A stretch of DNA of 64,000 bases from Gelatoporia subvermispora B (GCA_000320605.2 KB445792.1:2175581-2239580); one strand, 5' to 3'. Positions 31,367-44,643 are shown, numbered from the stretch's first letter. Numbers and translations are program-made. The notes: generated by a model not told the origin, from the letters alone.

Positions 31367-32846
31367 ATGTCGGAGTATCACGAGGCAATCTTCAGATGGT
31401 TAGCTTAACGGGATGTCATCTAAAAACGTCTGAAGCTAATAATATGCGCAGGCCGCACCCGGGAGCCTCAGATGTGATAGTCACCGGAGAATTTGACGGG
31501 GTACGTTGCGTACGCGTCATCTGTCGCATCGTACTCATCGTGACACTCAACAGTGGACCGGCTCGACTCACCTCCCCCGCAAAGGTGCACTTTTCGAGGG
31601 CCCCGTCAAGGTGCCCTGGGGCCAGACCATCCAATACAAATACATTGTCGATGGGAAGTGGACGACCACCGACGATCACCCTACTACATATGATCACATC
31701 GGCAATCTGAACAATGTCTACACTTCACCTGAGAGGCCGCCTGCCCCGAAACTGGAAGGTCCCCCACCATCCGAGGCGGCAGCGGCGCCCGCCCCTGAGT
31801 CCAAGCCCGCCACTCTGTCCGCCGTGACCAACGCAATTGAGACCGCGATCTCAGCTGCAACAACGACAGCAGTCGGCATGGCAGATGCCATTGCCCCCGA
31901 CGTCGCTTCACATCCAGACACGCCTGCAGAGACAGACAAAGGCGGACTGGAAGCCAAAACGGTGGAGGAGCCCGAGGCAGTCGCCACCACTCCCGCTGAG
32001 CCCGCCGCGGTCCCGGCGCCGCCGGAACCAGAGCCAGAAGCGACGGAGCTCGCTACGGAGGCGGTCCTTCCCGCGAGCCGCGAACAACTCCCCACAGCGT
32101 CAGCGGTCCCGGTCGCCATCATGCCCGTAACAGCAGATGCTCCTACAAACGGAGATGCTGTCCATACAGCCGTGGCTGAGGAGCAGGCGACTACCTCGAA
32201 GCCCCTCGAGACAACTGTCGTCGAAGGCAGCACGGCAGCAGCGGACGTGGTGCCTGCCGCAACGCCGCCTGCGGCCGAGGTGCCCTCCACACATATCGTG
32301 ATGTCACCCGTCGGTGAGACCAAGACTGAACCTGCGCCAACCGAGGCCGCATCGGAGACACCAGCTGTCGATGTCGAAGACAGCACGACGGCAGCGGATG
32401 CAGTGCCCTCGGATGCAGTGCCCTCTGCATCTGCGCCTGCGGCCGAGGAGCAGTCTACACACATCGTAATGCCACCGGTCGGGGAGAACAAGACCGAAGC
32501 TACGCCCGCCGAGGCCGCACCGGAGACACCAGCTGTCAACGGCACCACCACGAACGGAGCTGACAAGCCCGCGACAAACGGCACGTCCGCCGCGCCCGAC
32601 CAGACCCCCACAAGCTCGCCCGCGCCCAGCTCGCCGACGACGCCGCACAAGGAGAAGCGTATGCGCTTCCCCTCCTTTGGCTCGCATTCGCGGCATTCGA
32701 GCACGTCAGCATCCGAGTTCGGCGAGCAGGGCAGCCCGAAGGACGGCCATGCTGCGCGCCTGGGCAGCACCCAGCGCAGGAAGCGGAATAGCATCTTCGG
32801 CAAGATCAAGGATATCTTTGTGCACGATGTCGAGCACAAGAAGTAG
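31367..32846 (+). CDS. CBM48 (AMPK beta-type glycogen-binding) domain protein with long disordered tail
   Basis: The first about 90 residues form a carbohydrate-binding module 48: FRWPHPGASDVIVTGEFDGW, then STHLPRKGALFEGPVKVPWG, QTIQYKYIVDGKWTTTDDHP and TTYDHIGNLNNVY. The FDGW, KYIVDG.W and DHP..YD..GNLNN elements are diagnostic. In fungi this module occurs in AMPK beta subunits and in Crp1/Mdg1-like proteins. No AMPK beta C-terminal domain follows. Instead there are about 330 residues rich in Pro, Ala, Glu and Thr with an imperfect duplication (STHIVMSPVGETKTE / STHIVMPPVGENKTE, about 57 residues apart). The C-terminus is basic and helical (RRKRNSIFGKIKDIFVHDVE). Two introns in the CBM region (31399-31451 and about 31501-31552). 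About 455 residues. The role of the tail is unknown. Confidence 0.85.
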
Positions 32847-33304
32847 ACGCGGCCTGCTGTGAGCAGGCGTGTCCAGATGACGAAAATGTGCATAGATGCG
32901 TTGGAGGACAGACAAGCCTCCGCGGACGGTTCCCGTCCAGGATTCCCCCCAGTTTCGCCGCTTTACGCTTTATGAATATGATGATCGCACGATGATCATG
33001 AATTAGCACAACCACTTTTCCTCGCATTTGTTCTGTTCTATGTCTTCCCCTGTTCTGTTTTTTCTTCTTGCTCTCGGATTTTGCCCCTTTAGACAGTCTT
33101 ACCTTCTGTTGTAACATAAGTAGCACTATTCCTTTGTCTCGTTTTCGATCAGCAGCCAGTACACTACACTTACTATAACTGAAAATCGATCTGACGTCAC
33201 CTGCCACAGACATTTGGTACGGAAAGCAAGCTGAAGACAAGGGCAGACTGAAACGGAAGCCAAGAATACAGGACAAGAAGTGCTGCGTAACACCGGACAG
33301 TTCC
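32847..33304. terminator. Convergent 3' flanks
   Basis: 458 bases between two converging stops. The plus strand has T-rich runs (tgttctgttttttcttcttg near 33052), suited to a 3' end. Frames here on the minus strand have no recognisable features. No separate gene is called. Confidence 0.4.
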
Positions 33305-36300
33305 TCAGCGTCCTCCCTTCTTTTCCACCTTCCATTCTTTGAAGATCCCGTCCAAGCTCTTGTAGACGAGGTGCGAAGGCAGCGATCGGATGATCTCGCC
33401 GACGCGCTCCTCGACCTCGCCCTTGCCCGAGTCGGGTGCCGCCTTCTTTGCATACTCCACCGCCAGCCTGAAAATGGCCAAGACGGCGAGGGAGACATGG
33501 TTTTGCTGCGCGCCGTGCGCAGAGCCCTGCGAGAGAGCGGAGAGAAGGGGCCCAGACACAGACGGCGTGGAGAGCGCCGGGCTGTTCTGGTTGAACGTTG
33601 AGCGCTCGCCGCGGACGAGGCGGAGGAGGATTTCGAGAATGTTGTCGGTCTCTGTCATGTGCGTACGTACGAAGCGTTGCCGCTCGTTCGGCAGGCCAAC
33701 ACTCGAGTTGCTCGCCCATGCTTCGAGGACCGTCCAGATGGTTGGCGCCTAATAACCGCAGGTCAGATTGAAAGATAGAATTTGCCGCAGACGGCGTACC
33801 GGATCAGGATCGACAACCTCGATCTTCTTCTCCCACCCGTCTGCCGCGTCTCCAGCGACCCAGAACATGCGTCCAAACATGCTCCGGAGCCAATCCTGCA
33901 CATCGCCGGTCTTGACCCAGCGCGGCTCGGACAGGGGACGTTCCTTGTCCAAGCGGGCCAGGAGAGTCATCTTGGATGGCAGGGTCGCAAGGAAGAAAGG
34001 TGGGATCGTCGCATCGCTCTTCATTGCCTCTGACCATTCAAGAGCAATATAGGATGAGGTGGCCTCAGAATAAGCCTCCATCTACACAAGAATCACATGA
34101 GCTTCACATCGATGACACAGTTTGGATGGTAAACGCTTACCAAAATGCCCTTGTAGCCGGTTGGCTCGTCTTCTTCCACATTCAAAGACACTTCAATGCG
34201 GCCATCAGCGCGGAAGACCTTCAGCTTGTCAACAATCTCCGCGTCAATCACCATCCTCCTCGTTCCGGCAGCATACGACACAGAGAGCCGGTTTGCCGAC
34301 GGTGTCTTGCTCGCGCTGGCGTCTGACGCCCCTTGAGGGTGTTCGTATACCGACGTGCCAGCTTGAGACGATATTGCCGTAACAGTAGATGGAACGGGAG
34401 TTTCTTGTCCATTATAGTGCTCATAACTCGAATACTGCTCCTCGTCGATCTGAGTCGCTTGCTGCGTAGCGTCGTACCCGTCGCGTCCGGTATTGACATC
34501 AAGAAGTGTCGGTTCATTAGGGGAAACAGTATCGCGAACGGTTTCGGTATCGGGAATCGTAGCCACAGAATCTGTCGCGCGTAACGTAGAAGTCGCGGGT
34601 GTGTTGCGAGAGCTATTTTCTGCGCTGGTCTGGTCGCCCGTCTGACTGTCAGGGTGGTCAGCAGGCGCAGATACAGAGGCTGCAGTTGCAGAAGCTGCAG
34701 CCGAAACGTTATTGGGGGACTGATTGGGAGAAATCGCAGTATCGCCCCCGGCCGTACCAGAGCCCGTCGCAGGGACGGGTTGGGCGTCAGAGCCGGCATC
34801 CGTGCCATTCCCTTGAGGTTGGGGAGCCATATTAGAAACGTCGGTAGGCCCATGCTGGGGCTCAGCCAAAGAGGCATTAGGGCCATTCGGGGGGCCGCTG
34901 GGAGGGACAGAATGGGCAGAGACAGCAGCATTGTGAGCATGTAGACCATTCTCGTCATGTGCACCTTCATGGGCGTCATGGGCATGATCCTCGCCCGTCA
35001 TAGAATAATCCTGTCCCCCCTCCTCGTGCATGTCACCATAGTCATTGCCTTCGAAAAACGAGAATTAGCGGTGCGAACAGGCACGTTCGAACAAGTCTGG
35101 CGTCCAACAAACGCGCGGAATTGCTTGGGATAAAGATGCTTACCATAGTGCCCATCGCCCCCATTCTCATCATAGTGGGAATCGAGCTCGCTCACATGGA
35201 GATGCTCGCCTTCCCCGTTCTCTGCCTCGTCCTCGCCTATGGCGGCCATGAGCCAATCTCCTTCACTAGCCGTCTCCGCAACACTCGGAGCGACGCTGTC
35301 CCGGCCAGCAGCCGTCTCTGTCCCATCATGATCCATGCTGGCACCATCATGCTCAACATTCATCCCCGATAGGTGAGGAGGGGGAGGAGGAGGACCCCGG
35401 CCGTCTTCCAAATCGCCATCATCGTCTTCCAGCTTTTTCCGCTTGCCCTTTCTAGTGCCGGAAAGGGACGACGGGCCAAGCGAAACGGACGATTGGGAAT
35501 TCAGCGCATGAGAATCATCAGCCGACACAGGCGTATGGAAATAGATGCGGATGCGAGAGGGGGGCGGAGCATTGAGCGCAGTGCCTTCCGTCTTTATGCT
35601 AATGCTCTCGACGGAGGCATCAGCAGCGCCCTTCGAGGCGTCGACGGGTTGAACATCTGCAGCACTAGTCATATTGTCACCCCCCGCAGCATTGAACGTA
35701 CTGGTCTCCGCCACCGTCTGGGAATCGCCAGACACCTCTGACGGAAGGACATTGTCCACATTCTCTGTTTTCACCACTGGCTCCGTAGAGTCAGAGATCG
35801 GTAATCCCCAAGTCCAAGCCAGCTCTGGAATCTCCAGACCGACAATTTTGAAGTCGGTGAGGGTTCGTCGGTTCTCGTCTTTCTTACCAGAACCAAGTGA
35901 GGAAAACAAGTTGCCGTTTTCTTTGCTGGAGGTAACAGAGGATGCATCGTGTCGGGTACCTCGTTGGGAATAAGAGGTCCCTTGATTGCGTCCACGGAAC
36001 GAACCACCAAAGTTCTGCTGCGGGTGTTGATGGTGCTGGTGCTGGTGCTGCTGGTGCCCGTGCGAATAACCCTGGTTTCCACCAGTGTTGAACGACCCAC
36101 CTCGTCTATTGTCTCTGGCGTAACCTCGATTCGAACCGTGCCCCCGAAAGCTGCCACCCTGTCCAGCGCCTCCACCGCGTCCTCCTGTGTTGTTGTAGGA
36201 CCCACCTCCGCGTCCTCCGCGATTGCCACCCCGATTCATACTCATCTGCCCACCCCTGCCCCTGCTTCCGGAGGTGTTGCCGCCACGCCCCTGATTGAAG

Positions 36301-36549
36301 CCACCACGTCCAGTATTCGCTGCCATCTGTCCCAACGTCGGGCCACCAGAGCGACCGAAGCTGCCCTGGTTCTGCCCATACATCCCGCCCTGTTGCATCG
36401 GCGGCGGAGGCGGAGCCTGGAACTGAGGTTGGGGAGGTGGTGGGCCTCGATGCTGATTAGGCCCATCGAACCTCTGCCGTTTTGCAGGGGGAAACTGCTG
36501 AGGTGAGGCGTGGTGAGCATTGTTCCGGACATTAGGCCGCTGTTGTTGC

Positions 36550-36599
<50 letters not shown>

Positions 36600-37106
36600 A
36601 AAGTACGGCTGTTGTGGCTGCTGAAACGGGGGTGCAGGAGCCTGCGGCTGATACGGCGCCGGTGCAACCTGTTGAGCAGGAGCACCCTGAGGAACATACG
36701 GTTGCTGATAAACTCCAGCCTGCGGCTGATACGGGTTGTATGCAGGCTGAGGAGGCGGGGGAGGAGGTTGCACTACAGGAGGGGGAGGCTGGAAGTGCGT
36801 CTGTGTCTGTCCTTGCTGATGCTGCCATGACCGATTCTGCTGGCCTCCATAGCCATAGTTTGCATAAAGGGCGGATTGCTCAGGAGTGGGCCGAGGAGCT
36901 GCCTGCGTAGCAGCAGCAGGCTGCGCGGCTGGCCATTGCGGATTGTATGCACCTGAAGCTGGCGCCTGAGCATGTTGAGCGGCAGCAGTTGCTGCCCAGT
37001 ACGCAGAATAATCCGGCTGAGTTGGCTGCGGGGGAGGAGGGCCAGGTGGAAGCGGAGGTTGCTGGGGGGTGTACCCTGTAGTGGGTACAAAGGGGTTCCT
37101 GTTCAT
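33305..37106 (-). CDS. Large Q/P-rich and RGG-rich protein with a conserved-looking C-terminal domain
   Basis: About 1,190 residues in four main exons. The N-terminal 200 residues are Pro/Gln/Ala/Tyr-rich (MNRNPFVPTTGYTPQQPPLP) and contain 20 consecutive Gln codons. Next is a Gly/Arg-rich block with many GRGG and RGG units (GRGGFNQGRGGNTSGSRGRG), typical of RNA-binding proteins that form condensates. Then TDFKIVGLEIPELAWTWG stands out as an ordered motif. A long acidic, His- and Ser/Thr-rich middle leads to an ordered C-terminus: RRMVIDAEIVDKLKVFRADG, IPPFFLATLPSKMTLLARLD, WVKTGDVQDWLRSMFGRMFW, TIWTVLEAWASNSSVGLPNE. I do not recognise this domain. The exon joins (YG/NDYGDMHEEGG; GYKGIL/MEAYSEA; VDPDP/APTIW) are clean, so it is one gene. 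Nuclear RNA metabolism is a guess from composition. Confidence 0.75.
36540..36599 (-). repeat. CAG/CAA repeat, 20 glutamine codons
   Basis: Twenty uninterrupted Gln codons on the minus strand, mostly CAG with CAA interruptions, inside the Q/P-rich N-terminal region of the large RGG protein. The mixture of CAG and CAA suggests selection for the amino-acid run rather than only recent slippage. Confidence 0.95.
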
Positions 37107-37440
37107 TGTCGGAGAGCGTCAAAGACAGATATCCCAATCATGCAGTACAGAGACTGTCGAGTGAAGAAAAAGCCTCAGGACAAACAGAAATGAGACCGAT
37201 GGACCACAGCTGAAGGTCTGAACTGACACCTGGCTACGGCGAAATTGCGTTCATCACACGTCACAGTCACAGTCACACACAACTACGACGGCGTTAGCGT
37301 CGCCCGGCGGCAGTAGGAGGTGTCGTTTCGAGGTAGTAGCAGAAGCTCGACAGCAGAAGCAACAGACATCGAAACAGCCAATGCAGAACATCACGAAAAT
37401 ACAAAGAGGAGAGAAACAAGGTCAACATCAGAATGAGACA
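37107..37440. other. Intergenic region between two minus-strand genes
   Basis: 334 bases upstream of the large RGG protein and downstream of KRR1. A short 'gtcacagtcacagtcacac' triplication lies at 37258-37279, and 'agtagcagaagctcgacagcagaagc' follows. No coding sequence is recognised; this probably holds the promoter of the minus-strand gene to the left. Confidence 0.4.
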
Positions 37441-39051
<1,611 letters not shown>

Positions 39052-39260
39052 GTCGGAAGGGTAGCAGACAGACAATCAAAAGGACGAGTTTAGGACGAGG
39101 ATCGGGATGGAAGAGAACACGGCGCTTGTGGAAATTCTGTCACAATCAGCGTGACCCTGTGGATCACGAGCGCGGGCAATACGTGACTTGCGTGACATCA
39201 CACCTTTGTTCCGACTCGGAGACACGCTCGCGGCTCGACGCGACACAGCAGAACGCGACC

Positions 39261-40493
39261 ATGGACGTTACTCCAGCCATTCTCGACGCTCCGGAGGATT
39301 ATCCTCTCTCATACGATGACGAGTTATCATACGACGATCCAGCACCTTCGACTACAGAAGTTCTAGCGGAACCATCTCGACCCGAACTAGCCAATCGGAT
39401 TGGCAACACGAAGGTCTACCTATTGTCTGAGATTACTGGAGCGCGAGTAGGAAAGGTGCGCTGGTAGAATGCATAATGGCAGGCGGTGGTGGGCCTGACA
39501 AGAGAGCTCCTGGCCCAATCTATTTGTCATGCACCTGGCGCACTTGAAATGGTAAGCGTAAACATGTACCGGAGGACGATGTGGAAGAAATGGACGAGGA
39601 TATCGAGATGGACGAAGGTACATTCACTGGCGCATATATCCTTTCATATCTTAACACATATTCCTAAAGGAATCCGGAACAATGCAATCCTTCTCAAGGG
39701 CCCACCAATAGCTCATCTACCTACGTCGAACATCTTCGCCTATGCGATCCACTTCGATGCTCACCCTGATATGGCGTTGGAGTGGATTGACGACACTACA
39801 TGCATCCTCGTCTTCCCCTCGAGGACGAATGCACGCGCTGCATTCAAGCATCTCGCCAAGTCTGCAGCTGAAGAACCCTCACTCGAGGATGGCTCCGTCA
39901 CGGCGAAGCCCATTCCCATTGCTATCTGGCCGCCGGAGGACCGGATCAACAAGAGCTTAGGGAAGGGAGAAGGGTTGAAGGGACCCGTCAGGATGAGATG
40001 GGCCACGCATGACGACGTAAAGCGGAAGGGGGCGAGGAACAAGAGCGAATTCTACAAGAAGTATGGGTCAAAGGCCGGGAAGGAGGCTGATCGAGAGCCA
40101 GAGGATGCGCGATCGCAGAAGAGATCGCGTAGGGACCCCGACATTCCTGACAAGGAGCAGCTCGACGAGGAGCTGGACGCATTCCTGGCGGAAGAAGACG
40201 TACCGCCTCCGTCGCCGCCCTCCAAAATGCGGTCGGACCACATGGGAAGAGACGGAAAGACGCTCAGCGAGCGGATGTCTTCCATTCGCGCGCACCCCAG
40301 CACACTGTCGCAGCGCATAATGGCGGCGCTGCCTGCGCGGGCGCGATCCCCGAGGGAGGGTCGCCGACGGGAAGAGGGCGGCGGGAGGAGCTTGCGTGAT
40401 CGCAGAGAACCACGCAGAAGATCACCGAGACCGAGAAAGACTCAGGAGGATTTGGATGCGGAATTGGACGCGTTCTTGAATGCGCGGGATTAA
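39261..40493 (+). CDS. NCBP3-like nuclear cap-binding protein
   Basis: Resembles nuclear cap-binding subunit 3 (PF10309), which in animals binds capped mRNA with the export machinery. The N-terminus (MDVTPAILDAPEDYPLSYDD) is acidic. A basic segment RKHVPEDDVEEMDEDIEMDE follows an intron of roughly 96 nt (39457-39552), whose exact edges are uncertain. The RRM-like NCBP3 core is NAILLKGPPIAHLPTSNIFA, YAIHFDAHPDMALEWIDDTT, CILVFPSRTNARAAFKHLAK and PIPIAIWPPEDRINKSLGKG, then GPVRMRWATHDDVKRKGARN with the hallmark MRWAT.DDVK.KGAR and the YKKYG that follows. The C-terminal half is charged, repeats LDEELDAFLAEED / LDAELDAFLNARD, and has Arg-rich stretches. These LDAxLDAF boxes resemble the UAP56-binding motifs of mRNA export adaptors, by inference. 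Confidence 0.85.
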
Positions 40494-40907
40494 CGGTTGC
40501 AGTCGGGACTGTGAGCTGTATTTTCTAGAGTCATTATGTCTTGCATGTAGCCCCACCTCCCATCTCAGTTGTATACAACCTATTTCCCCTTCTGCACTGG
40601 CCTAACGCCATAACCTTCACTCTATCACGTATTTGTGGGAGCTCCGGTTACAGTTATTGACACTTTGACCCGAATGTATGGGGACTGACATATCGCCTTC
40701 TAGAGGCCGTCGGAAGTGGTAAGTTATCTTATGATCAAAGTTCCGTGTAATGGATCATATAGCATAGAAGTACAACAGTGCGGTGCGATGATGCGGTCTA
40801 ATGGGATAATTGTCTAGGAACGTACTGTGTCTGTCACGTATGTTGTGAGCATAATTGACTTTGAGGGCACACGGTCGAAACAGCTATACCGATATGTGGA
40901 CCTTTGT
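40494..40907. terminator. Convergent 3' flanks of the NCBP3-like and BolA3 genes
   Basis: 414 bases between converging stops. AT-richer than its surroundings, with no open frame that resembles a protein. No RNA gene or repeat is seen. Confidence 0.4.
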
Positions 40908-41346
40908 TCACGACGGCGGAGTAATCGTTTTTAGCTGGAGCGTCGATCGGACGTCAGTCAGCGGTTCAAAACTTGGATATGTGTTTTGTCGGCGCACCTG
41001 CAACCCATGGATGCCTTCAATATCCTTCTTGAGCGTTTCATTCACCAGTCTATGTTGCTTCACGGTTGGGAGACCCTTGAAGGCTTGACTAGCAATCTCA
41101 ATCTGGTAAAACGTCCCACATCCACCTAGATTGACATGAACATCCTGTGTGTGACACCGTGGTGCAAGAACGGGACACACCGGAGACATCCTCCACACGC
41201 AGAGTTGATGGCGAGAATCGCTCGGTCAGCTTTTGGTATATTGTGCGTTCTCCCTCAGTGAGCTGTCCTGGTGGAAGGACATAGTTACGAGAATGAAGCT
41301 GGAGTACCGGCCTGGCCAGTCGTCTTGTCAGGAGTGCGGACAACAT
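40908..41346 (-). CDS. Mitochondrial BolA-like protein (BolA3/Bol3)
   Basis: BolA proteins work with monothiol glutaredoxin and the late iron-sulfur assembly machinery; Bol3 helps deliver [4Fe-4S] clusters in mitochondria. An Arg-rich amphipathic presequence (MLSALLTRRLARPVLQLHSR) precedes the BolA fold: LTEGERTIYQKLTERFSPST, LRVEDVSGGCGTFYQIEIAS, then FKGLPTVKQHRLVNETLKKD and IEGIHGLQLKTITPPS. The GGCG motif with its conserved Cys and the V.QH..VN..L element are diagnostic for the BolA3 class. Two introns. An upstream in-frame ATG at 41403 would add 19 residues (MIEQTRRASARPCSAAASI), and either start gives a mitochondrial presequence. The gene diverges from COX15 with about 85-140 bases between start codons. 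Confidence 0.9.
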
Positions 41347-41487
41347 GATGGAGGCAGCAGCTGAGCAAGGCCGAGCGCTTGCGCGACGCGTTTGCTCGAT
41401 CATGTCCAGGCTTGATCTCGGCCTCTGCACATGGACTGCTTATAACACTCCTGCTCTCCCTTCACATCTCCTCTCGGACTGACAGAG

Positions 41488-43141
41488 ATGTCTTTCGGGT
41501 CATGGATGCGAGGCATAAGCCTCGGTGTCCGCTCCTTCCATGCTAGACCGCCATCTCTACAACCACTGCGAGCTGAAAGTCTACTCCTGAAGGCGACCTC
41601 CAATAGGCTGCCCGGGATTGGCTCATTCTCTGGCAAACAGCTGCACCGCCTGGACAAGACTTTCTTTCAGAACACTCGGTTCCCCCAAGCACGACACATT
41701 GCATCCCGGGTCAAGTCTGCTTCTCCCCTCGACCTCCGTTTCTTCTCCAGCAATGCAGCTCAGCTCCGTACGGCTGAACTCCCAGTCCTCTCGCCGCCTT
41801 CGGTCGCGGGCTGGCTTATTGCATCATCTGTCTTGGTCTTCGCAGTCATCGTGGTCGGAGGCGTAACTCGTCTCACAGAATCCGGACTGAGTATCACGGA
41901 ATGGCGACCAATCACGGGTATTCTGCCTCCATTGTCACAGAGTCAATGGGAGGAAGAATTCGACAAGTACAAGGCTACTCCGGAATTTAAGTTGTACGTG
42001 TGCTCGGGCATTACATCTGGAAAGACTTGTTCAAGATCAGTTCACCTAGGTTGAACCATTCCATGACTCTTCCGGAGTTCAAGAGCATCTTTTACATGGA
42101 ATGGGGCCACCGAGTGCTTGGTCGCATTATCGGCATCGCTTTCGTCGCACCATTAATCTACTTCGTCGCTCGCAAACGCCTCACAGCTTCTCTGCCGAAG
42201 AGTCTAACGGGCATGGCTCTACTGATTGGCGCACAGGGAGCACTCGGGTGGTACATGGTCAAATCCGGACTCGAAGATTCACTCATGGAGACGCCTGGTA
42301 CTGTCCCCCGGGTCTCGCAGTACCGACTCGCAGCCCACCTCGGCACTGCATTCGTTCTGTATGCGGGCATGCTGGGAACCGGCATTGCGGCCTTGTATGA
42401 CTGGAGATACGCGACTAAGGGTTCATGGAGTGGACTCAGCGACGGGTCGCAGTTTCAGAAGGTCCTCGCAAACCCCCATGTACGGCGATTCGCTCGTTAC
42501 TCGAAGGGCCTGACTGCTCTTGTCTTCCTCACCGCGCTCTCAGGTTTGTCCGACTCTTCCGGAAGCGGATGACCGCTAATTGGCCATATGCAGGTGCTTT
42601 TGTTGCGGGACTTGACGCAGGACTCATGTATAACGAGTTCCCACTCATGGGCGGACGACTGGCCCCTCCTACCGACGAGTTGTTCTCGAAAGATTATGCG
42701 AAAGCTCCCGATGGCTCGGACATGTGGTGGCGCAATATCCTTGAGAACCCAACGACCGTACAGTTTGATCATCGCTGCTTGGTCAGTACAATTTTCCGTG
42801 CCTCTATATAAGTGAATGTTGACACCGCAGCCCAGGCGATAACGACTTATGCCGGAACTGCCATCCTGTTTGCTATGACCAGGAACCCTGCCCTGAGAGC
42901 GGCTCTGCCTCCAATGGCCCGGCGGATGGCTGTTTCCGCATTTGCCATGGCAAATGTGCAAGTCCTCCTCGGCATCTCTACACTGCTATATCTCGTGCCA
43001 GTACCACTCGCAGCGGCCCATCAAGCCGGCAGCGTGTTGCTGCTCACAACAATGGTGCAACTGCTAGTCGCCCTCCGGAGACCAGGCGCGGCCGCCAGGA
43101 TCTGGAGACAAGCAACGCAGGCACGGACGGGGAAATCTTGA
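41488..43141 (+). CDS. COX15: Cox15, mitochondrial heme A synthase
   Basis: Inner-membrane enzyme that oxidises the C8 methyl of heme O to make heme A for cytochrome c oxidase, using ferredoxin Yah1 and its reductase. About 495 residues. The N-terminal 100 residues form a presequence ([20 protein letters not shown]). The first membrane span is [20 protein letters not shown], followed by the signature [15 protein letters not shown]. The next block [18 protein letters not shown] contains a heme-ligand His in EWGHR. Further spans contain [12 protein letters not shown] and [17 protein letters not shown] with the second His. [20 protein letters not shown] and TTVQFDHR carry the remaining conserved elements, and [17 protein letters not shown] the last His. 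Three introns. The tail ends ARTGKS. Convergent with PRE5, 146 bases apart. Confidence 0.95.
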
Positions 43142-43287
43142 TGTCTTCCAGATATAGGGCATTGCGTGTAGATATCTGCATTCCACCGGCGTGGTGTATA
43201 TAATCCCAACTCAACATCTGCATATGGTTACATCGCTGAAAGACTGAACAATCGATTGTCCTGGCTCTGCATACTACAAGCGGCGCT

Positions 43288-44418
43288 CTATTCCGCCATC
43301 TGGACGTCCTCGTCCCCAGTCGCGGGTGCTGCGGCCGGGGGCGCAGGCGCTGTGTCCTGGGGTGCGGTGGTCGCTGGGCGGGATGGCTCCTCGCCGCCCT
43401 TCGGCACCATGCTCTCCAGGTAGACTTGGATCGTCTCGCCCTCAAGAATGCGGAAGGGGCCTTCTGGTGGCACATCCTTTTCGTGTGCGCCGGCGAGTCC
43501 GACGATGCCAATCGACGTGTTGTTGATTGTCAGCCCCTTGTCTTGCTGCAGAGTTTCACGGAGCGCATGCAATCCATGCGTGATGAGCTCTTCTAGGGAA
43601 CCTATGCATGATGTTTAGTTAACGAGGATATCGGTTCAATATCACAACTGGACTCACAGTCCATGAACTCCTCGTAGTGCTTCTCCAGGTATGTTTTCGC
43701 ACTCTGACTTCGAGCGCCGATGGAGATGGCATAGTATTCGAAGGAGTTTCCGGAAGGAGAGAATTCGTAGAGATGGGGTCCTGTCTTGTCCTGGCCGATC
43801 ACGAGGAACCCGACACCGTATGGACGACGGCCATACTCTTGCGTGTTAACCTGGGCCTCTAATGTATCAAGTGTTTAGTGCGCCGTACAATGAGTTCTCC
43901 TCGCGATCACATACTGTCGGCAATGGTAGACACAAGTCGGTTCACAGGGATAGGACGGTTGAAGACCATGCGGGAGGACATGGCTTGCTGACGCATGAAG
44001 TTGCTAAGGCGCGAACAATCAGTCAAGATTACGAAAGAGGCTGAAAGGCTGACGCACCTGAGGACACGCGCATCGGAAGTGAGACCTGCAATCGCAATCC
44101 CGACATGGTCATCTATTCGGTACATCTTCTGCTGGTACGACGCAAGCTCGCCCGTCGAACGCTACGCGTACTCAATAATACGCATATATAGTATTACAGC
44201 GCTACCACGCACCTTGAGTGCCAACAGGATGGAGTGCGTCTTGGACCTCAGTCCTACCGCAGCCGATCCCTGCTTCACGGCCTCGAGAGCATATTCGACT
44301 TGGTGGAGGCGACCTTGGGGCGAGAATACGGTATTATCGGAGTCGTAAGTGTTTCTGAACTATAACAAAGTGTCAGAGGCGCGATATCGAATGGCTGGAG
44401 AGGATGGGGACATACCAT
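43288..44418 (-). CDS. PRE5: 20S proteasome subunit alpha6 (PSMA1/Pre5)
   Basis: An alpha-ring subunit of the 20S proteasome, cytosol and nucleus. The alpha-type N-terminus [20 protein letters not shown] is followed by [80 protein letters not shown], the KAR-like [20 protein letters not shown] and a late [15 protein letters not shown]. The tail is Pro/Ala-rich and acidic, ending EDVQMAE, like mammalian PSMA1. These match alpha6 rather than other alpha subunits. The first coding exon is only the ATG (44416-44418), followed by a 56-nt intron; the next exon begins TTC AGA AAC. About six introns, about 285 residues. Confidence 0.93.
44416..44418 (-). other. Coding exon 1 of PRE5 consists of the start codon only
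   Basis: ATG is followed directly by GTATGT; the 56-nt intron (44360-44415) ends TTATAG and the next exon starts TTC AGA AAC ACT. Without this splice there is no start codon in frame with the conserved FRNTYDSD, which in family members directly follows the first Met. Confidence 0.8.
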
Positions 44419-44643
44419 GCTGATGAAGGCGGATGGTGAAGCACTGGGAGGTGACGCGTCGACACGAGCGCATGCGACGCGCAACTCGTCCACGCCCCCT
44501 CCATTTTGGGAAACTCGTCCATCCTTGAGCGCTAGCGCTCACCGCGAATCGTGCACCTTCACATTCACCACTGACTAGCAGTAAAGAACCCGAATTCCGA
44601 AGTTCCGTGTGGAGTCGAGTCAATGTCAGCGTCAGCTCCAACT

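Noticed and set aside
31718..32893. Minus-strand frame of 391 codons
   Set aside because: Antisense of the repetitive CBM48 tail; Ser/Ala/Gly/Val-rich with no domain.
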